From: Pictodentalium vernedei
Lineage: Eukaryota; Mollusca; Scaphopoda; Dentaliida; Dentaliidae
Direction: 5' to 3'
Assembly (NCBI GenBank): GCA_031216915.1
Contig: CM062297.1
Location: forward strand, 826,734,786-826,798,785
Length of the DNA stretch: 64,000 nt
Each line of letters begins with the position of its first letter. Within the stretch, counting starts at the first letter, position 1. The notes under the pieces were generated by a model. The model did not search any database, was not told the origin of the DNA, and saw only the letters and a list, made by a program, of their open reading frames with translations. The translations under genes and the position numbers were made by a program. This document shows, piece by piece, positions 44,275 through 55,749 of the stretch.

Positions 44275-44503
44275 TTAACCCTTCAGCTAACAAATATTCT
44301 TCAAAATAGTTAATTTTAATTACATCCTGAAATGCTTTTCCAAAGTAAGTCAATAAAACCATACAAATATTGATGCCATTGGAATGCCAATAATAGCTAT
44401 ATTTGTGTGGTTTTACTGGGAAAGTTCCAACATATTTCATGTTATATAACAGCAAAGTTAGATCCCTGGCTTCATTTGGCCGCAATATTGGGTAAAGGGT
44501 TCA
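44275..44503. mobile_element. TTAA-type palindromic MITE (M6)
   Basis: TTAACCCTTCAGCTAACAA to GGGTAAAGGGTTCA. The right TTAA has become TTCA. Central arms AAAACCATACAAATATTGAT and TAGCTATATTTGTGTGGTTTT pair imperfectly. Confidence 0.7.
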
Positions 44504-44771
44504 TGGAATATATTCTTTCAATACCAATCCATTCACCATTCATTCAATGAAAAAAATTCCCTGTTTATTGCATATGGACTAAATAAAGAATGCATATGGA
44601 CTAAAGAATAAACTTAATCGAATAAGAAATTAATTTTCCAAGAACTGAACATTTTCAAGAAGTAATCTATTTTTTGTTGCTCAAACATTTGTATTGCTTG
44701 AATAACTTGTGAATCAAGGATTTAATTCACCTTATTTCTTTTTAGATAACAGATATTGAACCAAATTCTGT

Positions 44772-45019
44772 TTAACCCTTTACCCAACGAATCGCCCGCA
44801 TCCGCCCGCGTAATGTGCCAAATCAGCAGTTGAAAAAATATTATTTTTCAAAACATTCAACAAAACCATATCATGTGACCCCTCGTTGGAACGAGCTCGT
44901 CGAGCTCATTCCAACGTGGGGTCACATGATATGGTTTTGTTGAAATTTTTTGAAAAATTAGAAAAAATGATATTTAAAATAATAAATTTTGATATCGTCT
45001 GCGTTGGGTAAAGGGTTAA
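44772..45019. mobile_element. TTAA-flanked palindromic MITE (M3)
   Basis: TTAACCCTTTACCCAACGAA to GGTAAAGGGTTAA, TTAA on both sides. The hairpin tip is the same as M1 (GACCCCTCGTTGGAA), but the base of each arm is different (CAACAAAACCATATCATGTG). Confidence 0.8.
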
Positions 45020-45158
45020 TGGCATATTCCTGTCAATTGAATATGTTATGGTCAAATGGCTATTTAATAAACAGGGAGTCTACTGCAGTTAGTTTGGTCA
45101 AAATTTTCAACACTACTAAAATGAACAATGATGCAAGTTTTATAACATAAGAGACATT

Positions 45159-45400
45159 TCAACCCTTTACCTAACTCAGCTTTTCAAAATATTAAAATTC
45201 CAAATTTACCTCAAAAATGTAACTTTTTTCAATATAACCACAGAAATTTGGACATCATTAGAAACGGCTCTTTGATATGGTTCTAATGGTGCCCATATAT
45301 GTATGGTCTATTGAGAAGTGCCAGATATTTTGGGATATAATGGGCTTAGTTTAGTAAATCATATGGTCGTTTTTTCTAGATTTAATGGGTGAAGGGTTAA
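45159..45400. mobile_element. TTAA-type palindromic MITE (M4), diverged
   Basis: TCAACCCTTTACCTAACTC to GGGTGAAGGGTTAA, with a central imperfect hairpin near 45285. The left TTAA is altered to TCAA. Confidence 0.65.
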
Positions 45401-45453
45401 CATCTTTGGCCAAAAAAATAATCTGATTTTCAGACCATCCTTCATTACTTAAC

Positions 45454-48400
45454 TAGAATTTCATTAAGGTGTCAGTGCCCAGAGACAATTGAGATGAACC
45501 ACTACATTGAAACATGAGAATTAAAAGCACAAATGTAACACAAGTGACACATTTATATTCCCCATACTGAAGAAATATACTGCAGTAAACATAGGTACGG
45601 CATCTCACAAATTGTTGCATTTGGAAAACTTTTTCTGTTGGAAACTTTCAGTACGCTTTCTGATAATTCTGTATATCAAATCTGTGAAATAAACTCAAAA
45701 GTTTATTTCCCAAAGCCTGTAGATTAACAGTTGAGTCTTGGTAATTCTAGCTATTCTTGCTGAGAACAATAGTAAATGAAAGAAATTTGGAAATGCAAAT
45801 TAGGCATTTGTTGACAGAATCCACCATCTTGTCATGTTGTACTATTATTTCCATAGAAGTATGGAAACAGAATTTAGTAACAACAAATAGCAATATGGCA
45901 GAAAAATGGACCTATTTTGGTCAAATAAATGGCATTATAGGATGGCAGTTTATGAATGATCAGGATATGACCCAAGTGGGGTGGAACCCCTCAACCCCCA
46001 CCCCAAATTACAACCCCCATCCCAAATTACAACCCCCAAAATGACGAGTTCTTTTCTTTTTTTTTCGAACTTGTCATTTTTAGGTCAAAATTCTGGGGGT
46101 AGGGGGTTGAGGGGTACTTGATCATTCTTAAACAGTCATCATATGATGCCATTTATTTGGGTGAAATCAGTCCATTTGTAAACATATTGCTGTATGTTGT
46201 TGCTAAATTGTGTTTCCATACTTTTATTGTAAATAATAATCCAGCATGACAAGATGGTGGATTCCGTCAACAAATTCCTAATTTGCATATACAAATTTCT
46301 TTCATTTACTGTTGTTTTCAACAAGAATTGTTACATTTATTAAGACTCAACTAGTAATCTATAGGCTTTGGGGATTATACTTTTGTGTTTATGTCACAGA
46401 TTTGATGCTCAGAATTATCAGAAAGCGTACCGAAAGTTTCCAACATAAAAAGTTCTCCAAATGCAACATTTTGTGAGATGATACACCTATGTTTACTGCA
46501 GTATATTTCTTAAGTATGGGGAACATAAATGTGTCACTTGTTAGCTCACCTGACTGAAAGTCAGGGTGAGCTTTTCTGATCACTTTTCGTCCGCCGTCCG
46601 TTCTGAAGGTGGTGTTTGAGCTTCTTTCTCCTAAACCACTGGCCACATTTTAATTAAATTTCATGTCAATAGTGGCTATACAGGGGCATTTTGATTTTTA
46701 TCCAAAATAGGCTTCGGCTCATATTGAGCAGAGGGGTGGGGAAAAAATGGCCAAATTTTTTGAAAATCTTCTTCTAATGAACCACCAGTAGCAGAGACTT
46801 GATATGTGGTATACAGAGTCCTTTTGAGGTTTAGAATCAAGTTTGTTTAAGAGAAGTTTGTCGGGCATTATTTGCCTTCGTTATGGGAGGGGCAAAAATT
46901 TTGGCCACGCCTAGAATTTCTATTTTCAGAACCGTCAGGTCGATTTGAACCAAATTTGATATGAGATGATAATGGGTCATAAGTAGTTGATTGGTGCAAG
47001 AAAAAATTTTCTAATTGCCCTGTGGGAACCTCGGAAGCTAAAAATAGGAAAAACCTTAAAACTGCCATATCTCTAAAACTACACGGCACAGAGAATTCTT
47101 ATTTTGTGTAAGGCTTACTTTTATCCAGTAGAATAGAATGGTTAAAAAAAATCCCTATCGGTTTGATCACAAGGTACTTTTTTCAGGACTTTGAAAAAGT
47201 GCTGAGTCAGCACTTTTTAACACTGTGGGCAATAGGAAAAACATTAAAAAATCTTCTTCTCCAGATCCAGCAGGCAGAATCTTTAGATATTTGGTATGCA
47301 ACATTTTGGGGTGGATCTGATTCAAGTTTGTTCAAATCGGCTACCTGGATTCATATTTGGGCTCACTATAGAAGCCCGAAATCAAACAGTGCATTTCAGG
47401 CAAATTTCTTAAAAATCTTCTCCAGATCGAGCAGGCAGAATGTTTTGATATTTGGCATGCAACATTGTGGGGTGGATCTGATTCAAGTTTGTTCAAATTG
47501 GTTACCTGGATTCATATTTGGGCTCACTATAGAAGCCCGAATTCAAACTTGGTGCATTTCAGGCAAATTTCTTCAAAAATCTTCTTCTCCAGATCCAGCA
47601 GGCAGAATCTTTTGATGTTTGGTATGGAACATTGTGGGGTGGATCTGATTCAAGTTTGTTCAAATCGGCCCCCTGGGTTTATATTTGGGCTCAGTATAGA
47701 AGCTCGAATTCGAACGTAGTGCATTTCAGGCAAATTTCTTAAAAAATCTTCTTCAGATCCAGCAGGCAGAATCTTTTGATATTTGGTATGCAACATTGTG
47801 GGATGGATCTGATTCAAGTTTGTTCAAATCGGCCCCCTGGATTCATATTTGGGCTCACTATAGAAGCTCGAATTCGAACTTCGTGCATTTCAGGCAAATT
47901 TCTTAAAAAAATTTCTCTAGATTCAGCAGGCAGAATCTTTTGATATTTGGTATGCAACAGTGTGGGGTGGATCTGATTCAAGTTTGTTCAAATCGTTTCC
48001 CTAGATTCGTATTTGGGCTCACTATAGAAGCTTGAATTCGAACTTAGTGCATTTCAGGCAAATTTCTTTGAAAATCTTCTCCAGATCCAGCAGGCAGAAT
48101 CTTTTGATATTGGGTATGCACCATGCTTAGGGGGGTGAGATTCAAGTTTGTTCAAGCTAAGTCCCTGGGTTCATATTTGGGCTCACTGTGGTAGCCCGAA
48201 TTATAACTTAGTTCAAAATGAGGAATTTTCTTTAAAAATCTTCTTCAGATCCAGCAGTTGGAATGTTTTGATATTTGATATGCAGCATCCTTAGGGGGGT
48301 GAGATTCAAGTTTGTTCAAGCCATGTCCCTAGGTCCATATTTGGACTCACTGTGGGAGCTTGAATTCTAACTTAGTTCAAAATGAGGAATTTTCTTTAAA

Positions 48401-48779
48401 AATCTTCTTCAGATCCAGCAGTCGGAATGTTTTGATATTTGGTGTGCAGCATTCTTAGGGGGGTGAGATTCAAGTTTGTTAAAGCCAAGTCCCTGGGTTC
48501 ATATATGGGCTCCCTGTGGGAGCCCGAATTATAACTTAGTTCTATATGAGGAATATTCATTAAAAATCTTCTTTTTTTTTTAGATCCACTGGTCAGAATC
48601 ATTGGATATCTGGTATAAGCTTTTCTTAGGAGGAGCAGATGCAACTTGTTGAAATCAATTCTCTGGGTTAATATTTAGGCTACCATGTCAGGTGAGCGCC
48701 CTCGGGTCTTAATTCTCATGTTTCAATCTAGTGGTTTGTCTCATTTGTCTCTGGGCAGTAACACCTTAATGAAATTCTA
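45454..48779. mobile_element. Large foldback element with ~600-base arms, split by A5
   Basis: The left arm (45454-46050) and right arm (46065-46542 plus 48709-48779) are inverted copies centred near 46057. Examples are TTCATTAAGGTGTCAGTGCC mirrored at ~48760, and AGAATCCACCATCTTGTCAT mirrored at ~46255. The outer ends TA-GAATTTCATTAAGGTG and CACCTTAATGAAATTC-TA suggest a TA target. Paired short frames in the two arms differ by frameshifts, so it is non-coding. The A5 element lies within the right arm. Confidence 0.8.
46543..48708 (+). mobile_element. Family A element (copy A5), 3' hairpin lost
   Basis: The 5' end AGCTCACCTGACTGAAAGTC (46543) folds with GACTTTCAGTCAGG-type sequence. The MARE-like TGCTGAGTCAGCA is at 47200-47212. 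Type-1 ~168-base units (47265-48110) are followed by type-2 units (48110-48560). The 3' end reaches CAGGTGAGCGCCCTCGG and stops. Comparison with the other foldback arm shows that the terminal hairpin and about 17 bases of target are missing. Confidence 0.7.
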
Positions 48780-49199
48780 CAATCACATTGTAATTTTGAG
48801 AAAGAGGAAGAAAATTCACTAAAATTGGTCTAATAAGTCCTGCAGTAGCTTAGAACTTTGTGAATATACAGTACATGTATGTCTTTGGAACCCTACCAAG
48901 CAGGTTCCAAAAAAAGAAATCTGAAAATTAGAATAATTTTTAAAATACATTATGTTAAATTGGTTATATATAGTAATGGCAGTAGCATTAAATATGAATG
49001 TGTCTGCCTCCTTCACATCCACGTCGATTATATTTTTGAAACATTTAGGCATCACCAATATGGAAAGCGTCAACTTTAGTGGCATCAGGTCATGACACAT
49101 TAATAACAGCCCAGGTCTAATGATGTGAACATAAATTCCAAGGCATGAATGTCAGACTTTGTCCACGTCAATTGACCAGAATAATGTTCATATTCTGCT
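48780..49199. other. No gene seen
   Basis: AT-rich. Overlapping short frames on both strands near 48819-49100 carry no recognisable motif. Confidence 0.45.
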
Positions 49200-49350
49200 G
49201 ATCGTCTGCATTGTGTCATTGGGCAAAACATTTCATCCCCATTGCCCAGTAATAGGGGTCAAGTGGTACTGGGTGCAAAGGCATAGTGTCTGCTGATGGC
49301 ATACATGCCTTCAACCAATGCTAATTTAGTTGGATTCATTCAGCTGGGTT
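49200..49350 (+). repeat. Decayed SINE body
   Basis: GCATTGTGTCATTGGGCAAA, CATCCCCATTGCCCAGTAAT and CATGCCTTCAACCAATGC match the body shared by the SINEs at 5542 and 11845. The head and tail are unrecognisable. Confidence 0.6.
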
Positions 49351-49429
49351 AGTAAGTGGGCGAGTGGCAGATGCTTCTTGGTATGGAAAAATTAAACATG
49401 GCGATTAAGGAATATTGTTTTAGGGAAAG

Positions 49430-49630
49430 GAGGCAATACAATTACCCATTTTCTTCCAAAAATATTTTTTTCACCTTTTCGAAGATTTCTGAAAAGTGTA
49501 TCAATAAAACGATATAAATATGGATGCTAGTGGAACTAGTTCAAAGAGCTTGTTCTAATGGTATTCATATTTATATGGTTTGATATGATATTGTTTCAGG
49601 ATAGATCAGGTTCTGTGAGGTGTAAATTTC
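49430..49630. repeat. TTAA-MITE-like hairpin, ends unclear
   Basis: AAAACGATATAAATATGGAT and GGTATTCATATTTATATGGT pair around GAACTAGTTC..GTTCTAATG. This is the interior style of the TTAA MITE family. Confidence 0.45.
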
Positions 49631-49998
49631 CTGGCAACTTTTTTAGGTATATTATGGTTCAAGGTCTTGTCGATCAGCTTTTGCTCTATTATGACCACAA
49701 CAGACGAATACAGTACAGTTTAGTTTATTATGCTACTATTGTGCATTACCAAGCTTCCTTGGGCTATGTTGGGTATTTTTCTACTGGCTGTGACATCCAT
49801 CACCATCATGTTTCACACTCCATGCTGTACTATGAAAGCAGATTCCCATTTGTACAAAGAGGAGCAAAAGGGTCCACTGTCATTTTGGCCACATCATCTG
49901 CCTGGTTTGAATTTCTGATTGCCATTCTCACACATCCATCACTAATAAATGTAATCCTGCTGCAGTGAACAGGATTCTACTCTCATATTGTGTATGCT

Positions 49999-50178
49999 CA
50001 TCAACTCTTTTTAGATGTATTCCTTTGCCAATCACCTGATTTTTATTAATTTATGTCAAAACTATAAATATGGATATCACTGGAACAATATCAAAGTGCT
50101 GACTCCAATGATATCAATATTTGTATGCTTTTATTGAAAAATCTCAAACTTATTCAATTTTTTTTCTTAGAGGGTTAA
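49999..50178. mobile_element. Decayed TTAA-type palindromic MITE
   Basis: A weak left end (TCAACTCTTTTTAG), the right end AGAGGGTTAA and a central hairpin around ACTATAAATATGGATATCAC and GATATCAATATTTGTATG. Confidence 0.5.
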
Positions 50179-50322
50179 TTGAAGTATTTAATTAAAGGAT
50201 AATTTGTACTTGCCTTAAACAGAACAAATAAAAAGAAAACTTACTTAAAATCTTCCATATAACTCTGATAATTAACCAATCTCTTTAATAAAACAAAACA
50301 TGTTTTTTAGGAGATTATGTTA

Positions 50323-50486
50323 TTGATCCTTTAGCCAATATTCCAATAACACCATACAAATGAACCAACTCTGAGCTGCATCCAATGTCTTCAATATTAT
50401 TATCTAGTTTTAATGAAATATTCTGGAGAATTCTTTAAAAGTAAAGTTTCAGTTTTAAATAAAATGAGCGGCAGGTAAAGGGTTAA
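50323..50486. mobile_element. Decayed TTAA-type MITE
   Basis: The right end CAGGTAAAGGGTTAA is clear. The left end (ATCCTTTAGCCAATATTCC) is degenerate. The region resembles the M6 interior (ATAACACCATACAAAT). Confidence 0.5.
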
Positions 50487-50793
50487 CTGTCTCAGTGCTA
50501 GATAAAAGTTCAGTGTTTCTGAAACATGGTTATTTTGTGTTAAGCAAGGTCTATGAAAGAGACTGCTATAAAAAGGTAACAAAAGTTAATTTGAAGAACA
50601 GATATCTTCAAGTACTTGAAGCATTACATTTATCCCCAGTCAGGAATGAAAATATTTGAATGAAATTCATGATTCAATTCTACAAAAACATATCCAATTT
50701 GTAATAAAATACATTCATGGCTACTGTAAGCAACCATGAACAAGGTTTGATGAAATCTTCTGAGAAAATTTGTTTCAGGCAAATCAGGTGTAA

Positions 50794-51475
50794 CAGGGTA
50801 TCTTCCCTATGTGTATCTCCCCCCCCCCCCCCCCACTCCCCTGGGGTTAGATCACTGGTGTATTTTCCCCCATCCTGGGTATCCCCCCCCCGCGCCTGTG
50901 AGAGATTTTTTTTTTCATAAAGTTAAAGCATTTTTATACAAGAAAAAGTCTAATGGAGAGATGGTGTATCCACTCGAACAAAAAAACATTTTCTACCACT
51001 ACAAAACACCTTTGGAACATTCAGAAACTAAAAAATTTTTGCTCTCAGGAGAGGAGGTTTGGGTGGCTGGAAGATACACAGGCCTGTGTATCTTCCCCTC
51101 CTATAGTACCTTGACATTACCCACTCGCGTGAAAAAAACATTTTCTACAGCTACAAAACTCTCTTGGAACATGCAGAAACTAAAAATAATTTAGCTNNNN
51201 NNNNNNNNNNNNNNNNNNNNNNNNNNNNNNNNNNNNNNNNNNNNNNNNNNNNNNNNNNNNNNNNNNNNNNNNNNNNNNNNNNNNNNNNNNNNNNNNGAGA
51301 GATTACCATCTCTCTATTACAATTTTTCTTCTATAAAAAAGCTTTTTAACTTTACAGAGAAAAAAAAGTTCTCACAGGTGGGGAGGAGGATACCCAGGGT
51401 GGGGGGGGGGGGGGGTGGCATACACTAGTGTATCCTTAATCGCCATGTTTAAGATACAAGGAGGGAAGATACCGT
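50794..51475. repeat. Inverted repeat flanking the assembly gap
   Basis: GGGTATCTTCCC..., CATCCTGGGTATCCCCCCCC, CCTGTGAGAGA and GTTAAAGCATTTTTATACAA on the left are mirrored on the right (51297-51475), ending GGGAAGATACC. Inside the left part, two ~80-base direct copies (AAAAACATTTTCTAC.ACTACAAAAC) and a 28-base perfect palindrome (51069-51096) mark abutting head-to-head copies. Runs C16 (50819-50834) and G15 (51401-51415) correspond. Confidence 0.75.
51197..51296. other. Assembly gap, exactly 100 N
   Basis: A fixed-size placeholder for a scaffold join of unknown true length. It sits inside an inverted repeat, so the flanking sequence may be misjoined or collapsed. Confidence 0.95.
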
Positions 51476-51619
51476 GGTGCACTGGGTTTGCCAATCTTCT
51501 TTGGCTTGTACATGTGGGAAACTTTTAACAGGCTTTCACACTGCCTCATGTGGATGTATCCCACCATTTATTTCAGTCAGAAATTGCTTCTACACAATGA
51601 TTCCTGCTCAGGTCTTTTT

Positions 51620-54281
51620 AGCTCACCTGACTTTCAGTCAGGAGAGCTATAGTGATCACTCACCGTCCGTCGTCCGTCGTCCGCTGAACCAATTTAATTG
51701 ATATTTGAGATAATAGTTTGTTATGACATCGGAATTTGATTTTGTTCAAATCAAGTTGCCCCGCCCGTGGGTAGGGCCACACCCAAAAAGTGTGCTGAAA
51801 TCTTAAAAAATCTTCTTCTCATGAACCAGCAGTAGCAGAGACTTGATATTTGGTGTGCAGCTTCCTTTTGAGGTGTAGACTCAGATTTGTTCAAGAGAAG
51901 TTTGTGGGGATATACTTGGCGTCGTTATGGGAGGGGCAAAATTTTTGGCCCCGCCCAAAATTTCTATTTTCCAAACCGAGAGGCTGATTTGAACCAAATT
52001 TTATGTGAGGGCTTATTGGGTCATAAGTACCTAATTTATGCTGATTTTTTTTTTCCCGTAGCCCCATGGGAACCGCAGGAGCTAAAAATAGAAAAAATTA
52101 AAACGCCCATATCTCCAAAACTGCACAGCACCGAGAATTTTTATTTGGTGTGAAGCTTCCTTAGGACCAACAGAAAGAATTGGTAAAAAAAAATTGCTAT
52201 CGGTTTTATCATAGGGTACAGTTTCGGGACATTGAAAAAGTGCTGAGTCAGCACTTTTTAACACTGTAGGCAATGGGAAAAACATTAAAAAATCTTCTTC
52301 TCCAGATCCAGCAGGCAGAATCTTTTGATATTTGGTATGCAACATTGGAGGGTGGATCTGATTCAGGTTTGTTCAAACCGGCCCCCTGGGTTCATATTTG
52401 GGCTCAGTATAGGAGCCCGATTTCGAACTTAGTGCATTTCAGGCAGATTTCTTAAAAAATCTTCTTCTCCAGATCCAGCAGGCAGAATCTTTTGATATTT
52501 GGTATGCAACATTGTGGGGTGGATCTGATTCAAGTTTGTTCAAATCGGCCCCCTGGGTTTATATTTGGGCTCAGTATAGGAGCCCAAATTTGAACTTACT
52601 GCATTTCAGGCAAATTTCTTTGAAAATCTTCTTTTCCAGATCCAGCAGGCAGAATCTTTTGATATTTGGTATGCAACATTGTGGGGTGGATCTGATTCAA
52701 GTTTGTTCAAATCGGCCCCTTGGGTTTATATTTGGGCTCTGTATAGGAGCCCAAATTTGAACTTAGTGCATTTCAGGCAAATTGCTTTGAAAATCTTCTT
52801 CTCAAGATCCAGCAGGCAGAATGTTTTGATATTGGGTATGCAACATTGTGGGGTGGATCTGATTCAAGTTTGTTCAAATTGGCCCCTTGGGTTTATATTT
52901 GGGCTCAGTATAGGAGCCAAAATTTGAACTTAGTGCATTTCAGGCAAATTTCTTAAAAAATCTTCTTCTCCAGATCCAGCAGACAGAATCTTTTGATATT
53001 TGGTATGCAACATTGTGGGGTGGATCTGATTCTATTTTGTTCAAATCGGCTCCCTAGATTCATATTTGGGCTCACTATAGAAGCTCGAATTTGAACTTAG
53101 TGCATTTCAGGCAAATTTCTTCAAAAATCTTCTTCTCCAGATCCTGCAGGCAGAATCTTTTGATATTTGGTATGCAACATTGTGGGGTGGATCTGATTCC
53201 AGTTTGTTCAAATCGGCCACCTGGATTCATATTTGGGCTCACTTTAGAAGCCCAAATTCGAACTTAGTGCATTTCAGGCAAATTTCTTTGAAAATCTTCT
53301 TCTCAAGATCCAGCAGGCAGAATCTTGTGATATTTGGTATGCAGCATCCTTAGGGGGGTGAGATTCAAGTTTGTTCAAGCCATGTCCCTAGGTCCATATT
53401 TGGGCTCAATGTGGGAGCTTGAATTGTAACTTTGTTCAAAATGAGGAATTTTCTTAAAAAATCTTCTTCTTCAGATCCAGCAGTCGGAATGGTTTGATAT
53501 GTGGTGAGTAGCATCCTTGGGGGGGGAAGGGGGGATTCAAGTGTGTTAAAGCCAAGTCCATGGGTCCATATTTGGGCTCCCTGTGGGAGCCCAAATTATA
53601 ACTTAGTCAATATGAGGAATTTTTCTTTAAAAATCTTCTTCTTCAGATTCAGCAGTTGGAATGTTTTGATATTTGGCTTGGAGCAACCTTAGGGGGCTGA
53701 GATTCAAGTTTGTTCAAGCCAAGTCCCTTGGTTCATATTTAGGCTCACTATGGGAGCCTGAATGACAACTTAGTTCAAAATGAGGAATTTTATTTAAAAA
53801 TCTTCAGATCCAGCAGATGAATGCTTTTGATATTTTTTATGCAGCATCCTTAGGGGGGTAAGATTCAAGTTTGTTCAAGCCATGTCCCTAGGTCCATATT
53901 TGGGCTGATTGTGGAAGCTCGAATTGTAACTTGGTTCAAAATGAGGAATTTTCTTTTAAAAATCTTCTTCTCCAGATCCAGCAGTCGGAATGTTTTGATA
54001 TTTGGTGTGCAGAATCCTTAGGGGTGTGAGATTCAGGTTTGTTAAAGCCAAGTCCCTGGGTTCATATATGGGCTTCCTGTGGGAGCCCGAATTATGACTT
54101 AGTTCAGTATGAGGAATATTCTTTAAAAATCTTTTTTTTAGATCCACTGGTCAGAATATTTGGATATTTGGTTTCAGCTTTTCTTAGGAGGAGCAGATGC
54201 AACTTGTGGAAATCAATTCTCTGGGTTGCTATTTAGGCTACCATGTCAGGTGAGCGCCTCAGGCCCCCTGGGGCCTCTTGT
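51620..54281 (+). mobile_element. Family A element, full length (copy A6)
   Basis: The most complete A copy. The 5' end AGCTCACCTGACTTTCAGTC (51620) pairs with AGTCAGGAGAGCT. TCCGTCGTCCGTCGTCCG follows, then a ~560-base unique 5' region with the MARE-like TGCTGAGTCAGCA (52241-52253). There are six or more type-1 units of ~168 bases (52290-53330), then type-2 units (53340-54120). The end has CAGGTGAGC, hairpin AGGCCCCCTGGGGCCT (54261-54276) and CTTGT. No protein is encoded; open frames of 60-80 codons recur because the unit length is a multiple of three. Confidence 0.75.
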
Positions 54282-54712
54282 TCATTTTTCCATCAACATT
54301 TATCCTCTGATGACCACTTTGTACATTTAAGTGGTTGTCGTTTGCACACTATCTATTCCACCTGCACCATTATAGTGTCCAAAATATATTTGCTCCTAAA
54401 ATGTAGTTTATAAGGATTTAGGCATTCTCCAATTCTGATGACGTAAGTTTTATGAACAAACTCAAATTTTATTCAACCATAGAGTAACCACATACAGAGA
54501 AAAGCAACTTTCGTGGCTTGCAGCTCTTTCCATGATGGTGACTTCTAGCTTGGTGCAAGTTAAAAGTTTGCTGTTAATATGCAGCAGATGATTAAATCAG
54601 TGGAAGAACGAGGGAATGTATATGCATAAGAGTCATATTTTCACTTTTAATTTATCTTAAAATTGAGCTACGTTAACCCTACACCTAACAGCAATAATAC
54701 ACAAACTATTTT
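54282..54712. other. No gene seen
   Basis: Short AT-rich spacer between the A6 and C1 elements, with nothing recognised. Confidence 0.5.
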
Positions 54713-55422
54713 TATGCCCCCTGACTTAAGTCGGGTGGCATATAGTGATTGAAGTGTGCGTGTGTCCGTCCGTGTGTGTGTGTGTGTCCGAGCCAATAAC
54801 TAGAAAATGGTTAGGGCCACAGTCATCAAACTTCACACAATTATAAAGGACCATGGGAGGATGTATCGCACATCATAGCCGGGTTCATACCTTCAAGGTC
54901 AAGGTCACATTTCAAGGTCACACTAAAAATCAGTCAATATTCGTGTCTCAGCCATAACTCAAAAATGAATCATAGTACAATTGTTGAACTTTTTACAAAT
55001 GTTAAGGACAGTCAGAAGGTGTGTCGCGTATAATAGTTTCCGCCGCATCTGCAAGGTGAAGGTCACAATTGACCTTCATATGTTCAGGGTCACAAATCAT
55101 GTCTCAAGCATAACTCCAAAACTATTAGGGCTACAATTATCTAACTTCGCTCAGTTATAAAGGACAATGGGTGGATGTGTCACACACCACGGCCAGGTCC
55201 ATAAGGTCAAGGTCACATTTCAAGGTCACACTGAAAATCATCAATATTTGTGTCTCAGCAATACCTGAGAAACGAATCATAATACAGTTGTTAAACGTTT
55301 TACAAATTTGATAAACAATCCGAAGGTGTGTCGCGTTTAATAGTTTCCGCCGCATCTGCAAGGCGAAGGTCATAGGGAGGGGTGGTTGGGGGGCATGTGT
55401 TACATGAGTAACATTTTTCTTG
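54713..55422 (+). mobile_element. Helentron-like element, family C (copy C1)
   Basis: The 5' end ATGCCCCCTGACTTAAGTCG folds with GTCGGGTGGCAT, followed by GTGTCCGTCCGTGTGTGTG. Two ~300-base units carry AGGTCA-rich blocks (TCAAGGTCAAGGTCA at 54894-54908). The 3' end has GGGGGCAT (inverse of the 5' end, to 55396), hairpin TGTTACATGAGTAACA (55398-55413) and TTTTTCTTGT. Minus-strand frames through it are incidental. Confidence 0.7.
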
Positions 55423-55481
55423 TTTTTTACAACAATCAATAACCAGCCTGGTTTAATAAAAACGTTTGAGAAAATTTATGT

Positions 55482-55727
55482 TTAACCATTTCCCCACTAG
55501 AGCCTTTGAATGGTTTGACACGAACACAAACATGTCCACTAGTTGAAAAGTCCAGTTTTGGATGAAAGGGGTGAGCAATATAAAATTTGGAATCTGCCAC
55601 CACCTGATGATTCCGAATTTCAGAGTATCTCCCTTTTACATAAGCTTGTTTTAATGGGTTTTTTGTCAGAACAGGTGGAATTTAAGCCATGACGATTAGT
55701 TGTCGATACCGGTAGGGAAAGAGTTAA
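55482..55727. mobile_element. TTAA-type palindromic MITE (M9)
   Basis: TTAACCATTTCCCCACTAG to GGTAGGGAAAGAGTTAA with TTAA at both ends. The interior has the GGGGTGAGCA(A)TAT arm seen at 43990. Confidence 0.65.
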
Positions 55728-55749
55728 GGCAAATCATGGTTACCAGGCT

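Noticed and set aside
45757-46324. Mirror-image small proteins in the foldback arms
   Set aside because: They are the two arms of one inverted repeat and differ by frameshifts; no coding constraint visible.
47163-47720. Open frames of up to 150 codons across family A arrays
   Set aside because: They arise from a repeat unit divisible by three; the frame and sequence change between copies and between overlapping frames.
49558-49968. 136-codon plus-strand frame as a host gene
   Set aside because: No recognisable domain, the start lies in a MITE-like hairpin, and composition is ordinary AT-rich DNA.
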